NCBI GenBank assembly: GCA_017165825.1
Contig: CM029366.1
Span: 29,165,509-29,229,508, forward strand
From: Hepsetus odoe
Taxonomy: Eukaryota > Chordata > Actinopteri > Characiformes > Hepsetidae
Length of the DNA: 64,000 nucleotides
Direction: 5' to 3'
A program made the translations under genes and the position numbers. The notes below the pieces were generated by a model. The model was not told the origin of the DNA and ran no database searches. It saw nothing but the letters and a program-made list of their open reading frames with translations. The stretch's first letter is position 1. Every line of letters starts with the position of its first letter. Positions 57,935 to 64,000 of this stretch are shown one piece after another.

Positions 57935-58143
57935 TGCGGTGGTCTAGTGGTAGGTTACTTGGTTATGGACCTCTGGATCAAGAGGTCCCCGGTTCGAATC
58001 CCACCTCTAGCACTACCACCACTGGGTCCCTGAGCAAGACCCTTAACCCTGAGTTGCTCCAGGGGGACTGTCCCTGTAATTAGGACTTGTAAGTCGCTCT
58101 GGATAAGAGCGTCTGCTAAATGCCGTAAATGTAAATGTAAATA
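57935..58143 (+). mobile_element. SINE-B, full length, best conserved copy
   Basis: GCGGTGGTCTAGTGGTAGG (A box), CCGGTTCGAATCCCACCTC (B box), CTGAGTTGCTCCAGGGGGAC, GCGTCTGCTAAATGCCGTAA and an AAATGTAAATGTAAAT tail. Both pol III boxes look intact. Confidence 0.93.
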
Positions 58144-58149
58144 TGGCAC

Positions 58150-59160
58150 TGTATAGACTGACAGATATCTCAGTTTTGGACTGAGGCCACTATGGTTTTC
58201 AGAACCAGGCGCTTCGGTTTCTCACAGCCTGGGGTCTCAAGCTTGATGATGAAGCTCAATCTTGACTGGCTAGAAGCTCCAGCGATCCCTGTAGACACAA
58301 ATGATAAGAAATACAGCATGTAACCATTTTTCATTTGGAATTCAAATTTAGGGTTCAGCTGCTCAGTTCTCCTCGACTCCTGCTCTGGGTGCTCTTACCA
58401 GCGACTAAGGCAAGGTGTAGTTCATCTCAAACAAAGCTAATATTTCATGCCCAATGTGTGTTTGTCTACCTTGCACACATACTGTAGAGTATGAGAGGCC
58501 TCCTCAAGTGTGAAAATAGGCACACAATGTGCAAGAGTGTGTGTGTGTGTGTGTGTGTGTGTTAGTTTCAGGGAGATTTTTGTTGCTGTGCTAAAATTGG
58601 AGCATTTGCATCTTTTTCCACACTGCAGAGCTGTGTCCTTAATGAGGTAGAAGTTGCTCTTCTCCAAGGTTTCTAATTTCCATCAGCTGTCATTAGTCTG
58701 GATTATGGTGTTTAATGGTGTAGACAGCAAAGCTTAGCTGTAGTGATGAATGTGATTCATATCTATTGTAATTGTTTTCTAACCAGTGCATTGCATAGCA
58801 ACAGTTTGGGGACACCAAGTTTCATTTGAATGGTATTTTTTAATATAAATGAGCTTCTGTGTTTGTGATTTCTTACATTTTTAACAACTAAGCAGGTTCA
58901 TTCTGAGGAAAACCAGTTGTTAAGATATTTATAGAAGTACTGGCAAATCTCATCCATGACATTGGCTGTAATGTCAGTCCCTTCAGCAGGCATTTTTTTA
59001 ATATAAATGACACTAATCAGACTTCAGTCAGCATACATTTTAATGGGTTGTATCCTTAAAACCTAACCTGCCCTAGAAGTGAAAAATATGTATTTCTTGA
59101 TTTCAGAACCCACTGAGAACCCATCAGATCCCAGCAGATCTTAAAAACTCTCTAGTGTGT
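58150..59160. other. No gene seen
   Basis: Contains one (GT)n microsatellite at 58,537-58,561. The rest is unassigned. Confidence 0.45.
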
Positions 59161-59171
59161 TTGTGACAATT

Positions 59172-59408
59172 TGCAGTGGTGTCGGGACTAGGCCGCAGGA
59201 TCAGAAGGTCGTGGATTTGAATCAGACAATTAGGTTATCCTGAGGTACTTTTGAGCAAGGTACCGACCCCATCACTGCCCCCCGGGTGTTGGATATATCT
59301 GCCCCCTGCTGCATGGCGTATATGGGTGAAAAGCAGAGGTTGCATTTCATTGTGGTTCACTGTGTGCTGTGCTGTGTTTCACAATGACAAAAATAGTCGC
59401 TTTCAATT
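59172..59408 (+). mobile_element. SINE-A
   Basis: GGATCAGAAGGTCGTGGATT, GAGGTACTTTTGAGCAAGG, TTCATTGTGGTTCACTGTGT and AAAATAGTCGCTTTCAA. Confidence 0.85.
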
Positions 59409-59726
59409 ACAGGCACATTTTTCATAAACCCAAGAAGAAAATCACAATTAATTAACAGAAGAAACCACCACATACCCTGGCAATGTCAGAAACCCTTAAA
59501 CGTACTTGCGTATCATTGCTCCAATGGCAAGCAAATATCCATCCGTCTCTTTTTCTGACCGAATGTTACAGCACATTCGACTTAGCATCTTTGGAATGTC
59601 CATCGTTAAAAAAAAGGGTCGTATTAATTAGCAAAATGTCGTAAAAATCAGCGTTAATGTATGTCTTGCTTAGTTTTGAGAACTGATGGGTATTCAAAGC
59701 CTCGAGGCAGCTCTGCACTGTAGATG

Positions 59727-59982
59727 AAAGTGAAAGTGACAACCCTCATCATTGCGAGGTCACAGCACAGCAAGCGTGAACCACAACGAAATTGGACCTC
59801 TGCTTTTAACCCATGCACACAAACACCGTGCAGCAGTGGGCAGCTATTGAAAGCGCCCAGGGAGCAGTGACGGGGACGGTACCTTGCTCAAGGGTACCTC
59901 AGGGCAACCTACTTTTGAGGGAATCGAACCCACAATCTTCCGATGCGGGACAACTCCCTAACCACTAGGCCACCGCTGATGC
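59727..59982 (-). mobile_element. SINE-A, full length, little diverged
   Basis: TGAAAGTGAAAGTGACAACC, GTGAACCACAACGAAATTGG, GGGGACGGTACCTTGCTCAA and CCACTAGGCCACCGCTG. Confidence 0.9.
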
Positions 59983-60048
59983 ATATGCAGGACTGGTAAG
60001 CAACAACAAGACGAATGAAGTCACACCAGAGGACCCTCTAACTACACG

Positions 60049-60049
<1 letters not shown>

Positions 60050-60082
<33 letters not shown>
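60050..60082. repeat. (CT)n microsatellite
   Basis: CT units with one TCTTC break. Confidence 0.92.
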
Positions 60083-60341
60083 CCTCACTCCAAAGTGCAA
60101 AGTGAAGGATGTGCTGATCGGCATCAGAGGAGGGATGGGTCAGGTGTAGTGGTCATTTTAATTGAAATTGATTTTGTATGTGACACAGAGAAGAAGAGGT
60201 AATAGATAACTGAGCAGCCTGATGAGGTGCACACAGCCTCTGGATTTCTAATAGCGCCCCATGTCTGGAGTCAAATTGAAAACATCAGCTGTGATATCCT
60301 TCGGGAAGGGGAGTGTAGATTAGCCCTCTCACCTAGTCTCT

Positions 60342-60361
60342 TACACACACACACACACACA
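60342..60361. repeat. (CA)n microsatellite
   Basis: Ten CA units. Confidence 0.88.
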
Positions 60362-60570
60362 CAAACACGTGCATTCCCACAAGCTCCCGGCTCTGTTCTC
60401 GACAGGCCAAAACACATCATATTTTTAAGCACATGCGCCGCCATGGTTTCTGTCACATTTCATCTCCGTTCACACAGAAACCGAGAGGTAGTTCCTGTGT
60501 CTCTGTTTGTCTTTTCTTTTCTCTTGTATCTTTCACTTGTATCTTCCCTGTCTCTCCCTCTTTTATATTG

Positions 60571-60592
60571 CTCTCTCTCTCTCTCTCTCTCT
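60571..60592. repeat. (CT)n microsatellite
   Basis: Eleven CT units in a pyrimidine-rich stretch (60,490-60,650). Confidence 0.88.
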
Positions 60593-60758
60593 GTCCTTCT
60601 CATGCGTTTCCTCTTTTTTTATCCTCACTCTCGCTTCCTTGCCTCTCTTTGCTGCAACCAAGTGTGGGCACACTAGAAGCAGTGCCATTTCTGGCATGAG
60701 GTTGTAACTTTTGTGTAGGCGAGCACAGGAACAAAAGCTCACACACGTTAAAAATAAA

Positions 60759-60815
60759 TATACACCGATCCGCCACAACATTAAAACCACTGCCAGATCA
60801 AATAAATAGCATGTT
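60759..60815. mobile_element. Tc1-like terminal scrap
   Basis: TACACCGATCCGCCACAACA and TTAAAACCACTGCC match the end of a common fish DNA element. Confidence 0.5.
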
Positions 60816-60981
60816 CTTATTACAATGACGTCTTTTAAGGGTTGGGAAATGGAAAGCAGCTAGTAAACAGTCAGTTTTATGTAGAACTGATGTGTTGAAA
60901 GCAGGAAAATGGGCGGCAAGCATAAAGGATGCGGGTGAAATTTGACCGAAAGCAGGTGCTAGATTGATGTGTGCGTGAAGA

Positions 60982-60982
<1 letters not shown>

Positions 60983-61024
<42 letters not shown>

Positions 61025-61026
61025 TT
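60983..61026. repeat. (CT)n microsatellite
   Basis: About 16 CT units, then CTGTCTCTCTC. Confidence 0.92.
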
Positions 61027-61195
61027 CTGTGTCAGGATATGGTGTTTGTCCTGCACTATCATGAGGAAATGAATGGTCCACAATTGGCAAACCAATTAGC
61101 GCTCACCTCTAATTGAATCGGCCTGGTCCACTTGCAACAGCAGTTATGCTTTATTGAGTCTAATGTGTAGGTGAATGTGTTTATCACATTTTCTG

Positions 61196-61199
<4 letters not shown>

Positions 61200-61246
<47 letters not shown>
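61200..61246. repeat. (CT)n microsatellite
   Basis: About 23 CT units. Confidence 0.95.
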
Positions 61247-61247
<1 letters not shown>

Positions 61248-61299
61248 ATATCTCTCCCACCTCTCTTTCTCCATTACATTTTCCCCCCACACTCCTCCT

Positions 61300-61329
61300 A
61301 CACACACACACACACACACGCGCACACAC
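61300..61329. repeat. (CA)n microsatellite
   Basis: CA units with a CGCG break. Confidence 0.9.
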
Positions 61330-61911
61330 ATATGCAAATATCAATAACCCTGGCCACGTGGGGGAAATCCAAGTCAGGTGTGACGGGCTGATGCCAGCAG
61401 ATGGATCCCCACGCACTGTCATTCTCGCCCACACCTCCGCTCAGCTGGCAGAAGTGACAAAAGTGTTGAGACTCAAAGCACACCAACATAGCCTGCTTGT
61501 GTCCATCTTAAAGAGGGAATAATTTGCTGAAAGGCATACTAAAGGGGAGGGGTGTGGGAGTTCTGTTAGGAATATAAATTCTGAATTTACTAGTTTACAG
61601 GGATCCCCAGTGGCTGGGCCCAATGTTGTCAGCATCGATTAAATTAGTCATCAAAAAATGTAGTGATTATTTTGAAGATTACTTGAGGAATCATATACAC
61701 AGTTCTTAAAGCAAATGTTGAAAACTGTTCAAACATGATTCATCTGAGCTCCAGTTGTGAATTTCCTCTCCTTCCGTGACTAAATAAATCCTAACAAGCC
61801 CCCTTCTCCTTGTGGAGAATTCTTTATAGAACTGATTTATCATTTAAGTTGCAAAAGAATCACTGTCTTGATTCTTCTAAAGCATAATTTTAGTCAATAT
61901 ATACAGTATTG

Positions 61912-62162
61912 GGGCAGCGGTGGCCTAGTGGGTAGGGTGCTGGCCACATGATTGGAGGATCGGGGGTTCAAACCCCTTCCCAATGGGTTGCCCTGAGGTA
62001 CCCTTGAGCAAGGTGCCGTCCCCGTCCCGCTCCTCCCTGCGATGGGTTGGCGACCTGTCCAGGGTGCGTCTCCCGTCCTCGCCCTGTGTACGCTGGGTTG
62101 GACTCCAGCACCAGCGTGACCCCATTTGGGACAGGTGGCAGAAAATGGATGGATGGATGGAT
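61912..62162 (+). mobile_element. SINE-C, full length
   Basis: GGGGCAGCGGTGGCCTAGTG, TCGGGGGTTCAAACCCCTTC, GCGACCTGTCCAGGGTGCGT, GTTGGACTCCAGCACC and a (GGAT)n tail. Confidence 0.9.
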
Positions 62163-62680
62163 ATACAGTATCTCACAAAGTGAGTGCACCCCTCACATTT
62201 ATGTAGAGATTTTATTACATCTTTTCATGGGACAACACTGAAGATATGACACTTTGATACAATGTAAAGTAGTCTGAGTGTACAGCTTGTATAAAAGTGC
62301 AAATTTACTGTCCCCTCAAAATAACTCGACACACAGCCATTAATGTTTAAACCACTGGCAACAAAAGTGGGTTTTTAGTCAAGTAGGATTTTATTGTCAT
62401 TTCAGCCATATACGCAGTAGATAGTGAAACAAAATAACGTTCCTCCAGGGCCCTGGTGCTACACATAGGACAACATCAGACACAAGATACAACAGACAGC
62501 ACAGACAGTAAGCACCAAAGTTTGGACCCCAGAGCGGCCGCTGCGTATTACCGCGCCGCCATCTTGGATCATTTGGAGTATCTTGGAGTACACCGCTAAG
62601 TGAAAAATGTCCACATTGTACCAAAAGTTTCGATATTTTGTGTGGCTACCATTATTTTCCAGCACTGCCTTACACAAGCA
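62163..62680 (-). mobile_element. Tc1-like 3' end, interrupted
   Basis: The terminus ACAGTATCTCACAAAGTGAG, TCTTTTCATGGGACAACACT and CAGCCATTAATGTTTAAACC, then after an insertion (62,378-62,560) AAGTGAAAAATGTCCACATT and GCTACCATTATTTTCCAGCA, which is the transposase C-terminal end in complement. It is truncated at about 62,680 against a SINE-A scrap. Confidence 0.8.
62378..62560 (-). mobile_element. Second copy of the 54.6 kb repeat, inserted in Tc1
   Basis: AGTCAAGTAGGATTTTATTG, GTTCCTCCAGGGCCCTGGTG and CTACACATAGGACAACATC parallel 54,600-54,720. It ends in a GC-rich piece AGAGCGGCCGCTGCGTATTA. Confidence 0.7.
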
Positions 62681-62681
62681 C

Positions 62682-62733
62682 AACCTTCCGATCCTGGAGA
62701 CAACTCCCTAACCACTAGACCACCGCTGCCTAT
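62682..62733 (-). mobile_element. SINE-A head scrap
   Basis: CAACCTTCCGATCCTGGAG and CTAACCACTAGACCACCGCT. Confidence 0.7.
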
Positions 62734-62739
62734 ATTTTA

Positions 62740-64000
62740 TATTGAGTAATCAGTTTTGAGCAAGGATTCGGGACAGCCTTAGCAGTGTTTTACAATTTAG
62801 CAGCTTTATTGATCATTTCTTGACAAGAAAGCAAACAGAAACAGATGTCAAGCTGTCGAAACAGTAAATTAATTGAATGTAATTTCATTGATAAGTTTAT
62901 TATACGTAATAGCTCTCACCTTTACATGGCATTACAGAAAGCAGGAATGAATAAGGGTTAGATTCACTGCTCGCTTGAGACCACTTAGCTATTGGCTTAT
63001 CCCTGTAGTGATAAAGGTTGGGATTTTGGAAGCATACACTGATCCTAGATCCATGCCAGAGGGCACTTTCCACTCAGCCACATTTGCCTCCAGGCTATGA
63101 AAGGCTTTTGTCAGAAATGGCACTTGAATCCAACTTATTTTCCTTGACAACCGCTTCACGCTTATACCCCAACATATTCGCACATAGGCTATTTCTGAAG
63201 CCGGGCACTGTGTGATTAATTCCATCTCTGCTAGCTTCGACCTCTGTGTTTATCCTTTCTCACTTTCACTGTGAAGGTGATTGGAATGCGTGAGTGGCAA
63301 GTTGAGACTCTTGGGCATCTTTTAGCAATCACCTTTCGTTAAAACCACTCAATACTCATAGGCCACATTAGCATAATCCATCCCACTCAGTGCCAGAGTG
63401 GACGGCATCATCTGCTTGTTTTCAAATTAATACCATGCAGATTAGAGTTTACAAACTAACAAGGTCATAACACGATCATATTTTTTTCAAAGACATTTAG
63501 TATTATCATCAAGCAATTTTACTTTTTGTTTGCGCATATCATTTAATCCAATCCCTCAGCTAATTAATCAATTAACAGGTGTTAACGAGTGCTGTAATTA
63601 GTGTTAAACTTGCCCAAGGTGCTTTTCTGCCAGTTCGGACATCAGTCAGGTTTTTTTCCCCTCCTAAGACTTTATAAGAGGCTTAATCATTGGCACGTAC
63701 ATTGACTGGAAGACTTGGATAACGCATGCCATGGTCTTGATGGTCTTGGTTTCGTAATCCTATTGGGTATAATATGCTTAGCTGTGAAACTAGATTAAGG
63801 CTGGTGTGCACTTGAGTGTAACTGAGTGTTGAATAATAAGAGAGGTCTTCCACTTTTGCCGGAAGTCTAAGGATGGCATACATTAGGATTGCCCACACTA
63901 AATAACACAGAAACTAAAAACATTTCTATTTCAATGAAATAGAAGACAGGATTTAACATGTTTTTAACCCTAAGTTGGGATGAGCCTAGCTATAAAACAC
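62740..64000. other. No gene or repeat seen; candidate conserved non-coding stretch
   Basis: About 1.2 kb free of recognised repeats up to the window end. 63,240-63,680 includes homeodomain-type TAATTA/ATCAATTAA sites. Function is not shown. Confidence 0.35.

Larger units (their letters stand above)
31826..64000 (+). other. Probable first intron of the 31,663 gene, open at the right edge
   Basis: No following coding exon was recognised in 32 kb. The content is SINEs, Tc1-like copies, microsatellites and AT-rich unique sequence. Calling it an intron is an inference from the donor at 31,826; an unseen short gene inside it cannot be excluded. Confidence 0.5.

Noticed and set aside
57940..58010. 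Possible tRNA gene
   Set aside because: Intact pol III boxes, but no acceptor-stem pairing and a full SINE-B body follows.
60227..60676. 149-codon plus-strand frame
   Set aside because: Composed largely of translated CA and CT microsatellites (HTHTHT, SLSLSL).

Overview
The window is vertebrate genomic DNA, almost certainly from a teleost fish. The genes are split by introns with GT..AG boundaries. The gaps are filled with fish-type repeats: several tRNA-headed SINE families, RTE-like LINE fragments, Tc1-like transposons, LTR-like copies and long CT/GT microsatellites. No bacterial or plasmid features are present. The species cannot be named from sequence alone.

Left end (1-5.6 kb): the 3' two thirds of a mitochondrial cytochrome P450 gene on the + strand. 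It is recognisable as cyp24a1, the vitamin D 24-hydroxylase. Eight coding exons join in one open frame of 332 residues plus stop (999 nt), with the I-helix, ExxR and heme-cysteine motifs present. A 3'UTR intron and a poly(A) signal follow.

Middle (5.6-31 kb): a repeat-rich interval with one apparently intact gene on the - strand. This is a NAT8/camello-type GNAT acetyltransferase whose main coding exon lies at 12,894-13,576. A frameshifted duplicate sits at about 23.5-24.1 kb. Between and around them are RTE-like LINE remnants (15.7-17.8, 18.7-19.2 and 28.6-30.4 kb), three related LTR-like copies, SINEs and Tc1-like debris.

Right half (31.4-64 kb): a CpG-rich promoter region and a first coding exon (31,663-31,825, + strand) with a strong Kozak context and a splice donor. 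No downstream exon was recognised in the remaining 32 kb, so the gene probably begins with a very long intron. Its 54-residue start weakly resembles the N-terminus of K-Cl cotransporters (SLC12A family), but the identification is tentative. The intron carries dozens of SINE and Tc1 copies and several repeat-free stretches that look like candidate conserved non-coding elements.

No clearly new multi-gene system is visible. The most distinctive signals are structural: two SINE copies from different families each carry a perfect inverted duplication (30-bp and 24-bp arms); there are nested SINE and transposon insertions; two degenerate tandem-repeat fields are present; and the acetyltransferase appears to have an intron at or inside its start codon.
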